DNA of 56,846 bases from Candidatus Cybelea sp. (GCA_036489315.1 DASXFZ010000008.1:1-56846); one strand, 5' to 3'; shown: positions 40,247 to 49,530, counted from the first letter of the stretch. Notes: generated by a model from the sequence alone, not told the origin. Made by a program: numbers and translations.

Positions 40247-41169
40247 CTAGTGAGACTCCAGAAATTTTGTGAGCGCTGCGATCGTCTGCTGCGGATTCTC
40301 TTCCATCAGCCAGTGACCCGTATTCTTGAGAACGATGACGGTAACGTTCTGCGCGACCGTGCGCGCTTGCGCGGCGAGCGCGACGCCATTGCCTTTATCG
40401 CCGCCGATCGAGAGAACGGGCATTCGCAGCTTCGTTGCGGCTAGTCGTGCGAAGTCGACGGCGGTCTGCGGAAAGGAATCGAAGTAGGCCCAACCGGCCG
40501 CCATGCGCCCGGGCCTGGAGTAGGCTGCGATGTACATGCTGCGGTCGCCAGGCGAGAGCGAATGGTTGGGATCGGCGCAAAATCGTTCCAGTAATAGTCG
40601 AAGTACGTTCGTTCGCGGCCGCTTACAAGCGCGAGCGGCGTCGAACCGTGAAAGCGGAAGTGCCAAAGATTGGGACTGTCGTAGATCGCGCGCCAGCCGG
40701 TAACGCCGGGTAAGAAGGCGTCCATCAGCGCGAGCCGCTGCACTTCGTGAGGGTACGTTGCGGCATACGCATAAGCGACCATCAGGCCGATGTCGTGGCC
40801 CACGACGCTGACCCGCTGGTATCCCAACGCCCGCACGGCATCGCGAACGTGTCGCGCGGCGTTGCTCATGTTCGACCCGCCCGCCGGAATCGCCGAATTG
40901 CCGATTCCCGGAAGATCCGGCGCAATCACGGTAAAGTGCTGCGCAAGCGCGGCCGCGAGCGGCTTCCACATACGAGAATCTTCGGCGTAACCGTGAATCA
41001 GCACGACCGCAGGGCCGTGTCCACCCGTCGTCACGCTTACGGCAGCGCCGTCGACGTTGATGCTGTGAGTTGTGTAGCCTGGACCAAAATCGACTGGAAA
41101 GGCTCGGGCGGCCTGCGGAGACAATAGGGCAGAGACCAAAGTTATCACAGTGAGTGCCGTTTGCTTCAT
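40247..41169 (-). pseudogene. Exported epoxide-hydrolase-like alpha/beta hydrolase with a frameshift
   Basis: The ATG at 41169 opens a frame with a signal peptide (LTVITLVSALLSPQAARA) and hydrolase motifs VVLIHGYAEDSRMWKPL, PDLPGIGNSAIPAGG and SVVGHDIGLMVAYAYA (Asp nucleophile as in epoxide hydrolases). It breaks after YFDYYWNDFA at about 40571-40582. The rest continues in another frame: ADPNHSLSPGDRSMYIAAY, MPVLSIGGDKGNGVA and LKNTGHWLMEENP (catalytic His). One base missing from GCGCC would join them into about 306 residues. Everything else is intact, so the lesion is recent or a sequence error. It leads the three-gene hydrolase row. Confidence 0.85.
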
Positions 41170-41255
41170 AGGACCACGATAACGCACGGAGCCCGCCGGC
41201 GATAGTGGTCCGAGCTACACAAATGCTCACGCATTTCTTCTAGCACTCAATTCTG

Positions 41256-41323
41256 ATGTCACCCTGAGCCGCCGCATGTCACCCCGAGCTTGTCAAAGGG
41301 CAGTCGAAGGTTGAAGGGTGACA
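41256..41323 (+). repeat. Dispersed repeat with inverted ends
   Basis: It contains TGTCACCCTGAGCC, TGTCACCCCGAGC, TTGTCAAAGG and CAGTCGAAGG. TGTCACCCT (41257-41265) pairs with AGGGTGACA (41315-41323), so the unit could fold back on itself. It is of the same family as the other CCTGAGC repeats and lies between the hydrolase row and the VOC gene. Confidence 0.75.
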
Positions 41324-41355
41324 CAACGTGACCAAACGAGTTATGCTGCGAGAGC

Positions 41356-42198
41356 ATGTTCGCAGTATTGACTTTACTACTCGCTGTCGCGTCGCCGGTC
41401 GTCTCAGTCGGCTCACAGTACGACTCCGCGCACGTTTACGTCGCACCCGCGGATCTCGATCGGTTTGTTTCGAGCTTCACGGCTACGTTTGGAGGTTCGG
41501 CATCAAAGAGGATCGCCTTGACGGTGACGCCGACGCCGAGCCGAACCTGCTGGCGCTTTATTACTTCACCGGTTGGCGCACTCTCGGTCTTTGGCTTTCT
41601 CACGCCTATTCCGTATCCGTTCGGAAGCGAGCGAACCGGCTGGCTCGTTACCGGCATGGATACCGCGGTCGCCGCCGCAGAAGCGGCCGGAGCCGCGGTC
41701 GTCGTGCAGCCGTTTCCCGATCCCGTCGGCCGCGACACGATCGTCGACTTTCCCGGCGGCTTACGCACGCAGCTCTATTGGCACTTCAAAGCGCCGCACT
41801 TCGCCCACCTGGCAAGCATTCCCGATAATCGTTTCTACGTTGCTCCGGCAAGCGCTGATGCGCTCGTGCGATCGCTGCTCGCCTTCAGCCACGGCTCGCT
41901 GACAAGCGACGACCGCACGGCGCCCGGCACTGAAGTCGGCTCGCCCGGCGAGACGTACCGCCGTATCCGCCTCACCTCCCCATTTGGTAACTTCGTCTTG
42001 CTCGCGACTAGCGGGCAGCTGGCGTATCCCTACGGCCGTGAAACAATGGGCTACCGCGTAAAAGACCTCGACGCCGCGTTGCGAAAGGCCGAGGCTGCCG
42101 GCGCCGCCGTCCTCGTCGCGGCGCATCCGTTCGACGGGGGCCGCGAGGCGATGCTTCGGTTCCCCGGCGGGTACATCGTCGAGGTACACGCCTCATGA
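41356..42198 (+). CDS. Exported double VOC (glyoxalase-like) protein
   Basis: The 280-residue product has a signal peptide (LTLLLAVASPVVSVGS) and two VOC halves. The first (YDSAHVYVAPADLDRFVSSF ... TGMDTAVAAAEAAGAAVVVQP ... VDFPGGLRTQLYWH) is followed by the second (NRFYVAPASADALVRSLLAF ... VKDLDAALRKAEAAGAAVLVA ... LRFPGGYIVEVHAS). The repeated GAAV-DFPGG pattern shows internal duplication. Metal ligands are not complete. It is probably periplasmic. Its stop overlaps the following oxidoreductase start by 4 bases (ATGA). Confidence 0.85.
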   Translation: MFAVLTLLLAVASPVVSVGSQYDSAHVYVAPADLDRFVSSFTATFGGSASKRIALTVTPTPSRTCWRFITSPVGALSVFGFLTPIPYPFGSERTGWLVTGMDTAVAAAEAAGAAVVVQPFPDPVGRDTIVDFPGGLRTQLYWHFKAPHFAHLASIPDNRFYVAPASADALVRSLLAFSHGSLTSDDRTAPGTEVGSPGETYRRIRLTSPFGNFVLLATSGQLAYPYGRETMGYRVKDLDAALRKAEAAGAAVLVAAHPFDGGREAMLRFPGGYIVEVHAS

Positions 42199-43094
42199 AG
42201 GCAATCGTCATCCACAACTTCGGCGGCATCGACGAGATGCACCTCGAGGAGGTGCCGGTTCCGCAAGCCGGTCCCGATCAAGTGCTCGTGCGCGTTCGTG
42301 CGGCGGGCGTTGGACCGTGGGACGCGCTGGTTCGCACCGGCCGCAGTGGCGCAGTTGAAGCGTTACCGCTCACGCTCGGCTCCGACATCGCCGGCACCGT
42401 AGAAGGCACGGGCGAAGAGATCTTTGGCCTGACGAATCCTTCGTTTACCGGCGGCTACGCAGAATACGCGGTTGCCTCAAAAGAATCGATCGCAAACAAA
42501 CCCGCCTCGCTCACGTTCGTCGAGGCCGCCTCAGCGCCGGTGGTGGCCGTCACGGCGTGGCAGATGCTTTTCGACCGTGCAGTGGTCGAGCGCGGACAGA
42601 CGGTGCTCGTCCAGGGAGCGGCCGGTAATGTTGGTGCGTACGCCGTTCAGCTGGCGCACTGGGCAGGCGCGCGCGTCGTCGCGGTCGCCGACGGCAGAGA
42701 CGCCGGCTATCTCCGCGAGCTCGGCGCCGAAAAGACGATCGATTATCATACCCAGCGCTTCGAAGACGAGGTCGCCGAGGTCGACGCCGTCATCGATACT
42801 GTCGGCGGAGAGACGCAGCGGCGATCGTTGGCCGTCCTCCGGCGCGGGGGCGCACTCGTCTCGAGCGTTTCGCGGCCGCGGGCCGAGCTAGTGCAGCAGT
42901 ACGGCGTCCGCGGCGACTACTTTATCGTCGAGGTAAGACGCCCGCAGCTGGAACGGATCGCTCGGCTTTTCGACGAGGGCGAATTAAAAGCCGATGTCGG
43001 CGTCGTCCTCTCGCTCACAGATGCACGGACCGCGCACGAGATGCTCGCCGGCACGGTTGCGCACCCACGCGGAAAGATCATCCTAAAGCCGTAG
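42195..43094 (+). CDS. NADP-dependent quinone oxidoreductase/zinc-independent alcohol dehydrogenase
   Basis: The 299-residue protein belongs to the MDR family: MKAIVIHNFGGIDEMHLEEVPVPQAGP, DVLVRTGRSG-type region (GPWDALVRTG), TLGSDIAGTVEGTG, SAPVVAVTAWQMLFD and the cofactor loop VLVQGAAGNVGAYAVQLAHWAGARVVAV. No structural zinc cysteine cluster is present, so it is of the quinone oxidoreductase type. It reduces a quinone or enone with NADPH in the cytosol. It is translationally coupled to the VOC protein, although that one is exported. Confidence 0.94.
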   Translation: MKAIVIHNFGGIDEMHLEEVPVPQAGPDQVLVRVRAAGVGPWDALVRTGRSGAVEALPLTLGSDIAGTVEGTGEEIFGLTNPSFTGGYAEYAVASKESIANKPASLTFVEAASAPVVAVTAWQMLFDRAVVERGQTVLVQGAAGNVGAYAVQLAHWAGARVVAVADGRDAGYLRELGAEKTIDYHTQRFEDEVAEVDAVIDTVGGETQRRSLAVLRRGGALVSSVSRPRAELVQQYGVRGDYFIVEVRRPQLERIARLFDEGELKADVGVVLSLTDARTAHEMLAGTVAHPRGKIILKP

Positions 43095-43155
43095 CTCGCG
43101 CGACGTGTACCGCCGCCGATGCCGAGGCGATATCCCGCCTTGGAGCGCCAGTCGG

Positions 43156-45417
43156 TTAGCGCGGTGCGAGCAGAAGAACCGCCGCCGTATCTCGCGTCAC
43201 GGCCGCGCGGCTAAACGGGAGCGCTTCGAGGGCGCCTTTCACCCAGTCGCGCGAGAGATCGGTGTAGTGGCCCGAGCCGGGCTCCCCCGACTCGCCGCTC
43301 GGAATCGCGATCCCGCCGCGATCCCAATCGCCGACGTCCCACACGGCGCGGAAGCCCTGCGCGAAACCGGGCTCTTGAAGGTGTATCGTATACTCATCTC
43401 CTTCGCCCGGCAGCCACACGCCGTTGAGGAAGTCAAAGTTCATCGGCGAGAGCGGGTGTTCGATGCGCAGGCGGCCGGCCTCGCGCCAATCGCGATGTTC
43501 GTCGAAGGCAAAGCGTAAGGCGCCGCCGACGTCTTGGCCCAGCTCGAAGGGCGCGCCGGCGGAGTCGCGCAGCTCGTCCAAACGCGCGCCCAGCGCCGAA
43601 TCGTCATCGAAAAGTTCCAGCCGGAGCGTATGTTCGAGCGCGGCCGCTTCGGAGTTTGGCGAATAGCGCCCGTTCCAGCGTTCGAGCAGCGCCAGCGCGT
43701 CGCGGTCGCTCGGCTCGTCAGGGCGCCTGCGCGCCAGGCGCACGACGTCGCGCGCGATTTCCAGATCGATCGGCGAGAGCGTATCGAGTTGGATGCGCGC
43801 GAAGTACGCCGCGTCGTACCGGCGGCGTTGGTGCATCAGCTGCGCGATGCGATAGGCGCGGTACGGCGGCTCGAATTGCGCGGAGAGACGATACGGATAG
43901 CCGGCGCGATACGCCTTGTTGTTTGCCGATAGGAAAATTGCATTGCGCGACGCCGCGCGCTGCGGCAGCCGCACGAACGGCACCGGCGCGTACGCGCGGC
44001 GAAAGTCGCGCGCCTTGTGCACGTAACGTCCCCAGGCCGGATCGTCGGGAACCAGGCCCGCAACGTGCCAGGCTACCCGTCCGCTGCGATCGGCGAGGAG
44101 AAAGTTTTGCGGCGATCCGCGGTACTGCGCCAGCGCCCGCAGCCCCTCGCCGATAGTCCGCGCGCGATCGAGCGCGAAGACGGTAGCAATCGTCGACTGT
44201 CGCTGCGAATAGATCGGCCAGCGGACGAGCGCGATCTCCGAAGGATCGTTCTCGTTCGGCACCGAGAATTCGCCGGAGGTTCGGTAGTATGGCACGTGCA
44301 CGTCCTGCGCGAAGCGGACGCCGAACCGCTCCGTAACCCAAAATGACTTGTTGAGATGCCCCGCCTCAAAGACGCTCGTCGTCGCCATCTCGCCGTTGGT
44401 CGAGGCCCACGCCAGGCTCTCGTTATGCCCGAGCACGATCCCGGGAAATCCGGGAATCGTTGCCCCCGCGGCGTGCACTTGCGGCGACTGCAGGTCGACG
44501 AGATACCAAATTCCCGGAATCGTGAGGTCGAGATGCGGATCGTTGGCGAGCAGTGCCCGCCTATCGCTGCTGCGCGCCGCGCCGGCCGCCCACGCGTTGC
44601 TGCCGATCGCGCGGTGCTGGGGTCGCGCCGCAAGCGTCGACATCTCGCACTCGCGTGGCACAGGGCGCGCGCCTCTGTCGTCGCGTCTACCGTCGATCGT
44701 CACGTCGTACCGTGCATCGGAGAGCGGAAAGGTCGCAGCAAAACAGCTCGGGTCGCGATGCCGCCAGACCGCGTCGCGCGCAAAGACGGCGTGCCACGGA
44801 TCGGCAAGCTCGAGCGAGGCAACGAGCGAAACGGCGAGCGAGTCCTTCGGGGTCCACGGATCCGGATGGTAGAGTAGAATACGAAATTCAATTGGAAGTG
44901 GCTGCGCCCCGGCCGCCGCATTGACGCCGTCGCTGAAGGCCGCGAGCGCCGCCCGATCGCGCGGTGACATGGCCCGCAGTTGTCGTGCCGCGATCGCGCT
45001 GATGTCGACCGCGCGCTGCATACGGTCGTAGAGCAGCGCTTTCGCGCCGAGGATCTCCGCGAGCCGGCCGTAGGCATACCGGCGTGTCAGATCGAGTTGG
45101 AAAAGCCGGTCCGATCCCTCGACATAGCCTTCGGCAAAGTAGAGATCGTGTTCGTTACGGGCCCGGATATGCGGAATATCGCGCCGGTCGCGGACGACCG
45201 TGACCGTAGCCCACAACCCTCCCGCCACGATGCGGCCGTGGGTTGTCGCCGTGTTATGCAGGCCAATCGCCAGATTCACACCGTAGGCGAAGAGCAGCGT
45301 CGCAGCGCAGACGGCGAAGGCGAGGGCGTGGCGCCGCAGCGTGCGGCCGAGCGCGCCGATCAACGCCGGGTCGGCGGTTTGTGCGAGCCTCGGGTCGGGC
45401 CGTTCGAAAAACCCCAC
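43156..45417 (-). CDS. Penicillin acylase family (Ntn) hydrolase
   Basis: The 753-residue precursor starts at GTG and has an N-terminal membrane segment (HALAFAVCAATLLFAYGVNLAIGL). The alpha-chain has VRDRRDIPHIRARNEHDLYFAEGYVEGSDRLFQLDL. The self-cleavage site is in AIGSNAWAAG with Ser273 as the new N-terminal nucleophile. The beta-chain has LLANDPHLDLTIPGIWYL, PGFPGIVLGHNESLAWASTN and the C-terminal YTDLSRDWV-like end. Members hydrolyse amides (penicillins, acyl-homoserine lactones, lipids) in the periplasm. It stands alone. Substrate unknown. Confidence 0.93.
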   Translation of the reverse strand: MGFFERPDPRLAQTADPALIGALGRTLRRHALAFAVCAATLLFAYGVNLAIGLHNTATTHGRIVAGGLWATVTVVRDRRDIPHIRARNEHDLYFAEGYVEGSDRLFQLDLTRRYAYGRLAEILGAKALLYDRMQRAVDISAIAARQLRAMSPRDRAALAAFSDGVNAAAGAQPLPIEFRILLYHPDPWTPKDSLAVSLVASLELADPWHAVFARDAVWRHRDPSCFAATFPLSDARYDVTIDGRRDDRGARPVPRECEMSTLAARPQHRAIGSNAWAAGAARSSDRRALLANDPHLDLTIPGIWYLVDLQSPQVHAAGATIPGFPGIVLGHNESLAWASTNGEMATTSVFEAGHLNKSFWVTERFGVRFAQDVHVPYYRTSGEFSVPNENDPSEIALVRWPIYSQRQSTIATVFALDRARTIGEGLRALAQYRGSPQNFLLADRSGRVAWHVAGLVPDDPAWGRYVHKARDFRRAYAPVPFVRLPQRAASRNAIFLSANNKAYRAGYPYRLSAQFEPPYRAYRIAQLMHQRRRYDAAYFARIQLDTLSPIDLEIARDVVRLARRRPDEPSDRDALALLERWNGRYSPNSEAAALEHTLRLELFDDDSALGARLDELRDSAGAPFELGQDVGGALRFAFDEHRDWREAGRLRIEHPLSPMNFDFLNGVWLPGEGDEYTIHLQEPGFAQGFRAVWDVGDWDRGGIAIPSGESGEPGSGHYTDLSRDWVKGALEALPFSRAAVTRDTAAVLLLAPR

Positions 45418-45517
45418 GGCGAGTATTTCAGCGTCTCGGGCCGTGGCCCCGTGACGCGCTGATCTTGAGCTTGTTTAAGGGACAGGCTCGCTTCGCGGTT
45501 ACGCGAACGAGGCGGCC

Positions 45518-46690
45518 ATGAGCAGATTTTCAATCGCTGCCTTGGCAGCGGCCTTCGTTGTATGTCTTTTTCCGCACCCCGCCGGCAGCGCGAGCGCGGC
45601 GCCATCGGTAAACAGCGCATCGGTCCAGGCCGCGATCGTCGCGGCGGTCGAAAAGGATCGCAAGCTCTTCGGCGGCAAGACGCCGGTGCCGGGACTCCTA
45701 ATTGGCGTGTGGGACAGTCAAGGGAACGCTTACGTGCATGGCTTCGGCTACGCCGATGTCGCGACGAAGCGGACGATGTCGGCCGCCGACCACTTTCGCA
45801 TCGGCAGCAACACGAAAACATTCGTCGTCGGCGTACTTTTGCAGTTGGTCGACGAAGGCAAGCTGAGCCTCGACGATCCTCTGTCTCGCTTTTCGCTCGG
45901 CGTGACGGTTCCCAACGCGCAAAACATCACCGTCCGCGAGCTTTGCGACATGCGCAGCGGCCTCTTTGAGGCTTACAGCACGCCCCAAGTCAACAAGGTG
46001 AACTTCAAGGTAGGCACGACCTACGACCCGCGCACGTTCATCCGCTGGGCCGTCGAGCAGAAGCCGTACTTCGCGCCGAACAAAGGCTATAAATACAGCA
46101 ACACCAACTATCTGCTGCTCGGGCTGATCGTCGAATCGCTCACGCACGATACGGTCGGCGACCAGATCACCAAGCGGATCATCCAGCCCTTCGGCCTCAC
46201 GCACACGAGCTATCCGACGGATGAAGCGATGCCCGACCCGTGGGCCCACGGCTACGCCCTCGATAAACAGAAGAACTGGGAAGACGTCAGCAACACGGTT
46301 CCCGTTTCGCTGATGGGCGCGGCTGGCTGCATGATTTCGGATATGGCCGATATCCGCACCTGGATCATCGCGTACGTAACCGGCAAAGTCAGCAAACCCG
46401 CGACCTACAAACAGCTGATGAACGCGATTCCGACCGGCGACGGCAACCTTTCGTTCGGGCTCGCGCTCGGCGAGAGCGCTGGGTGGTACGGCTACACCGG
46501 CGGCTTACCAGGGTACAACACCGCCGACTACTACTTTCCCGCCAATCGCACGTTCGTCGTGGCGTGGGTGCCGCTCCAGTCCGATAAGCCGCAGCCGGGC
46601 GTCGCCAACACGATCTTTCACGATATCGCCAAGGTCATGACGCCGAACAACGTCCCCTTCCAAATGACCGCGGGGAAATCCGGGCTGTAG
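45518..46690 (+). CDS. Serine hydrolase of the beta-lactamase/DD-peptidase fold (class C-like)
   Basis: The 390-residue protein has a signal peptide (MSRFSIAALAAAFVVCLFPH). Motif SxxK is IGSNTKTFVVG near residue 93 (Ser-Asn-Thr-Lys), YxN is YKYSNTNYLL near residue 193, and the KTG-like segment is YTGGLPGYNT near residue 330. It resembles D-Ala-D-Ala carboxypeptidases and esterase-type class C relatives. It is exported and works in the envelope. A paralogue is at 50525-51727. Its 3' end overlaps the convergent sigma factor gene. Confidence 0.92.
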   Translation: MSRFSIAALAAAFVVCLFPHPAGSASAAPSVNSASVQAAIVAAVEKDRKLFGGKTPVPGLLIGVWDSQGNAYVHGFGYADVATKRTMSAADHFRIGSNTKTFVVGVLLQLVDEGKLSLDDPLSRFSLGVTVPNAQNITVRELCDMRSGLFEAYSTPQVNKVNFKVGTTYDPRTFIRWAVEQKPYFAPNKGYKYSNTNYLLLGLIVESLTHDTVGDQITKRIIQPFGLTHTSYPTDEAMPDPWAHGYALDKQKNWEDVSNTVPVSLMGAAGCMISDMADIRTWIIAYVTGKVSKPATYKQLMNAIPTGDGNLSFGLALGESAGWYGYTGGLPGYNTADYYFPANRTFVVAWVPLQSDKPQPGVANTIFHDIAKVMTPNNVPFQMTAGKSGL

Positions 46691-47570
46691 TAGGACTCGC
46701 GGTAACCCCTCTGAATTTTTCCGGATTCCGCACGACGTACATCGCGGCAACCAGCCCATCGACGATCTCCAAAGCGATGACGTCCTGCATCCCGTCCTTG
46801 TTGAAAGTGAGGATGCCCGGCAGGCCGTTGAGCATCACGAGCTCCGTCCGCAGGATCTGCCGCCAGCCCTTCTCTTTCAAGCCGAAGAGCAGACGGGTCA
46901 CGCGCTCGCGTCCGACCAGCGGAGCCGCAGCCGCCGGAACCTTACCGCCTCCGTCGCTGGTGAAGACGACGTCCTCGGTGAGCAGCTGCGCGAGCAGCGC
47001 CGGATCGTCGTTTTGCAGCGCTGCGAGAAACGCGTCGCGCACGCGCCGCAGCTCGGCAGGATCGGTGCGTGAGTGGCGGCTCGAATCGCGCACGTGCTCG
47101 CGGGCACGCGACGCAAGTTTGCGCACCGCCGGCTCGGCCCGCCCCAGCGTCGACGCTACTTCGTCGAACGGCACGTCGAGCACGTCGTGCAGCAGAAACG
47201 CCGCCCGTTCGAGCGGCGCCAGACGTTCGAGTGCCAGCAGCAGCGCGAATGAAATGTCGTCGGCCATCGTCGCCGCCGCCTCGGGATTCTCGTTACCCTC
47301 GGAAATGACCGGTTCCGGAAGCCACGGGCCAACGTAAACCTCCCGCTTCGCGCGCGCCGAGCGCAGACGGTCGAGGCAGAGGCGCGTAACGATCGTCCGC
47401 GCGAGCGCGTGCTCGTCCTCGACCTGCGTCGAGTCGAGCGCTGCGCTCCAGCGCAAGTACGCATCCTGCGCGACGTCCTCGGCCTCGCCGTACTCGCCCA
47501 GCATCCGGTACGCGTGTCGCACGAGTTCCGGGCGCAGGGTCTCGAAGCGCTCGGCGCGCTGGTCGATCAT
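46635..47570 (-). CDS. ECF41-type sigma factor with SnoaL-like C-terminal domain
   Basis: The ATG at 47570 gives 311 residues. Region 2 is PELVRHAYRMLGEYGEAEDVAQDAYLRW, and region 4 is LLHDVLDVPFDEVASTLGRAEPAVRKLASRARE. A SnoaL-like C-terminal domain follows (LRRVRDAFLAALQNDDPALLAQLLTEDVVFTSDGGGKVPAAA). The YVGPWLPEP and DGGGK motifs are typical of ECF41, whose C-terminal domain regulates activity. The start overlaps the stop of the CMD-like gene upstream (ATGA), the usual linkage for this group. The last 20 residues overlap the convergent hydrolase gene by 56 bases. Confidence 0.93.
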   Translation of the reverse strand: MIDQRAERFETLRPELVRHAYRMLGEYGEAEDVAQDAYLRWSAALDSTQVEDEHALARTIVTRLCLDRLRSARAKREVYVGPWLPEPVISEGNENPEAAATMADDISFALLLALERLAPLERAAFLLHDVLDVPFDEVASTLGRAEPAVRKLASRAREHVRDSSRHSRTDPAELRRVRDAFLAALQNDDPALLAQLLTEDVVFTSDGGGKVPAAAAPLVGRERVTRLLFGLKEKGWRQILRTELVMLNGLPGILTFNKDGMQDVIALEIVDGLVAAMYVVRNPEKFRGVTASPTTARISPRSFGRGRCSAS

Positions 47571-48112
47571 GCGTACTGCGGATGCGGCAGCGGAACGGTT
47601 TCGGTGCCGATCTTGACGCGCACGCACGCGTGCCCGTGACCGATGGCGTATTTGAACGCCGGATACGATTGCGCGCCGACGATACCATACGCGAGCGAGA
47701 CGAGGCCTGCCCGGCCCCAGCGCTTCAGTATCTCGGCGCGCGCTTCCTCACCCGTACCATCGCGTGCGATCGTGCTCAGAGCCAGCTCGATGCCGAGCAG
47801 CGCTTCCTTTGAACAGTTAGCGTAGTCACGCTCTAGGATTGCCCGAATCAGCTCGGGCTTGATCTCCTTTTCGGCCATCTTCACTCCGAGCTGCAGACAC
47901 GGCCCGCAGTCCGCAGCCTTGCCCGCTGTCAGCGCTGCGGCGTACCACGCGTCGGCCGGCACTTTGCGGTAGCTTCCCAGTCTCTGGAGCGCCTGCATCG
48001 GCATTACCGCTCCCACGCCGGCTTCGTCCACGATCTCCGCCATATACCCGGTGTCGTAGTCCCACTTGCGCCCGAACGACTCCAGCTGTTTCTTGACCAA
48101 CCACTTGAACAT
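47567..48112 (-). CDS. Carboxymuconolactone decarboxylase/AhpD-like protein
   Basis: The 181-residue product has a strong AGGAGG site. The AhpD-like core contains AWYAAALTAGKAADCGPCLQLGVKMAE, with a CxxC redox pair near residues 69-72, and LIRAILERDYANCSKEALLGIELA. It could be a thiol peroxidase-type or decarboxylase-like protein. ECF41 sigma factors are commonly linked to a CMD-family gene, and the 4-base overlap couples them here. It lies just downstream of the exonuclease gene but transcribes separately or with it. Confidence 0.9.
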   Translation of the reverse strand: MFKWLVKKQLESFGRKWDYDTGYMAEIVDEAGVGAVMPMQALQRLGSYRKVPADAWYAAALTAGKAADCGPCLQLGVKMAEKEIKPELIRAILERDYANCSKEALLGIELALSTIARDGTGEEARAEILKRWGRAGLVSLAYGIVGAQSYPAFKYAIGHGHACVRVKIGTETVPLPHPQYA

Positions 48113-48188
48113 GTATCTGTTCCTCCTACCCCTAGACGGGGATCCCCGCCGAATTGTGACCTCTGCAGGCAGCGGGCGGGTGAGGCAG

Positions 48189-49022
48189 TTAGCGGGCGCG
48201 AGCTCGCGCGGCCTTCGTAACGCGCGCAAGCAGATCGGCGGCGTCGAGTCGCTCGCACACCGCGGGAAATTCGGCGGAAGGTCCGCGCCACTCCAACTCG
48301 TCCACGTTCGTGAAGAGCTTTGCGTCGCTCCGAAGGGTTGCCAGTCCCTTGAATAGCACCGCGAGAGCGCGGCGGTCACCGAGCTCTTGCGGCGGGAAGA
48401 GCTCGATCGCGCCAAAACGTGTCAGCAGCGCCGCCGCGCCCTTCGGTCCGATACCCGCGATGCCGGGAAAGCCATCGGCGGCATCGCCGACGAGCGCAAG
48501 ATAATCCGGTATCAGCTCGGGATCTACCCCAAACTTTGCGCGGACGCCGTCAGCGTTGCGGACGGCTTTGCTCCTGCGGTCGACCTGCACGATGCGATCC
48601 CCGCGGACGCATTGCGCAAGATCTTTGTCCGGCGTCCAAATGCAAACTTTCTCTACACGAGAGTCCTGCGAGGCGATTGCGGCCGCGGAGGCCAGCGCAT
48701 CATCGGCCTCGAGCTCGATCATCGCCCAAACGGCAATACCCATGGCGCGCAGCGCGTCCTCGAGCGGCTCGAACTGCGCCGAAAGCTGGGGATCGACTCC
48801 ATCTCCGGTTTTGTACCCGCTCCAAAGCTCGTTGCGGAAGGATTCGATCACATGATCGGTGGCAACGCCTACGTGTGTAGCACCCTCGACGATCATTTGC
48901 TGCACGGTGTTGAGTACTCCGACAACCGCTCCGAATCGCCGCTGCTTCCCATCGGTGAAGCGACGCAATCCGTAAAAGTGGCGGAAGAGCTCGTAGGTTC
49001 CGTCGATCAGATGAACGATCAC
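48189..49022 (-). CDS. 5'-3' exonuclease (PolA N-terminal-type)
   Basis: The GTG at 49022 gives 277 residues. The first Asp is in IVHLIDGTYELFRHFYG. VATDHVIESFRNELWSGYKTG, MIELEADDALASAAA (acidic cluster) and WTPDKDLAQCV follow, and the helix-3-turn-helix is YLALVGDAADGFPGIAGIGPKGAAALLTRFG. It is a stand-alone flap/5' nuclease, used for removing RNA primers or repair. The region before the GTG has no protein features. It is transcribed away from the HATPase gene at 49123. Confidence 0.92.
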   Translation of the reverse strand: MIVHLIDGTYELFRHFYGLRRFTDGKQRRFGAVVGVLNTVQQMIVEGATHVGVATDHVIESFRNELWSGYKTGDGVDPQLSAQFEPLEDALRAMGIAVWAMIELEADDALASAAAIASQDSRVEKVCIWTPDKDLAQCVRGDRIVQVDRRSKAVRNADGVRAKFGVDPELIPDYLALVGDAADGFPGIAGIGPKGAAALLTRFGAIELFPPQELGDRRALAVLFKGLATLRSDAKLFTNVDELEWRGPSAEFPAVCERLDAADLLARVTKAARARAR

Positions 49023-49122
49023 GCTCGAATGAGGTTCGGCTGCGCAATGGCAGCGCCCCTTGTCTACCCGTCGAGCGGAGCCTTTGTTCGCTTTGTTTGG
49101 GTGCCCTGCGAATGTGGGATGA

Positions 49123-49530
49123 GTGAGCATGTGCGGCTCGGGGCTGCTGTGGAGCTACAATGCGCAGAGCGCACGTGAAGCGCTCGCCCAAAGACCGCGC
49201 TTCCTCGCGGCCGTTCGCGGCCACACCGGTTGGAGCTTAGACGATCTGGCTGCCAAGGTGATCTTCACGGAGCTGATCGGGAACGTTGTTCGTCACGCAC
49301 CGGGAGCCGTAGATGTTAGGCTGCGGTGCGACGGACGGAGCGTGCTTCTTGACGTTTCCGATTGCGGATCCGGGTTTAGACTGACGCCACGCCTGCCGCC
49401 GGCACTCGCCGAACATGGCCGCGGCCTGTTCCTCGTCGCGCAATTTGCCACCAGAATGTCGGTTGAGGCGAACCCAAACGGGGGCGCGAAAGTCATCGCC
49501 GAGCTTCCCAGGGCGCGGCGTTGGGTTTAA
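49123..49530 (+). CDS. Anti-sigma-type ATP-binding protein (HATPase_c, RsbW/SpoIIAB-like)
   Basis: The 135-residue protein (GTG at 49123; ATG at 49129 possible) has a GHKL fold: FTELIGNVVRHAPGAVDVRL (N-box), LLDVSDCGSGFRLTPR (G1 box) and HGRGLFLVAQFATRMSVEAN (G2 box). Such proteins are ATP-dependent anti-sigma or signalling kinases. No partner anti-anti-sigma or sigma factor gene lies adjacent, so it may act from a distance. A similar role in stress or light sensing is possible. Start uncertain. Confidence 0.88.
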   Translation: MSMCGSGLLWSYNAQSAREALAQRPRFLAAVRGHTGWSLDDLAAKVIFTELIGNVVRHAPGAVDVRLRCDGRSVLLDVSDCGSGFRLTPRLPPALAEHGRGLFLVAQFATRMSVEANPNGGAKVIAELPRARRWV

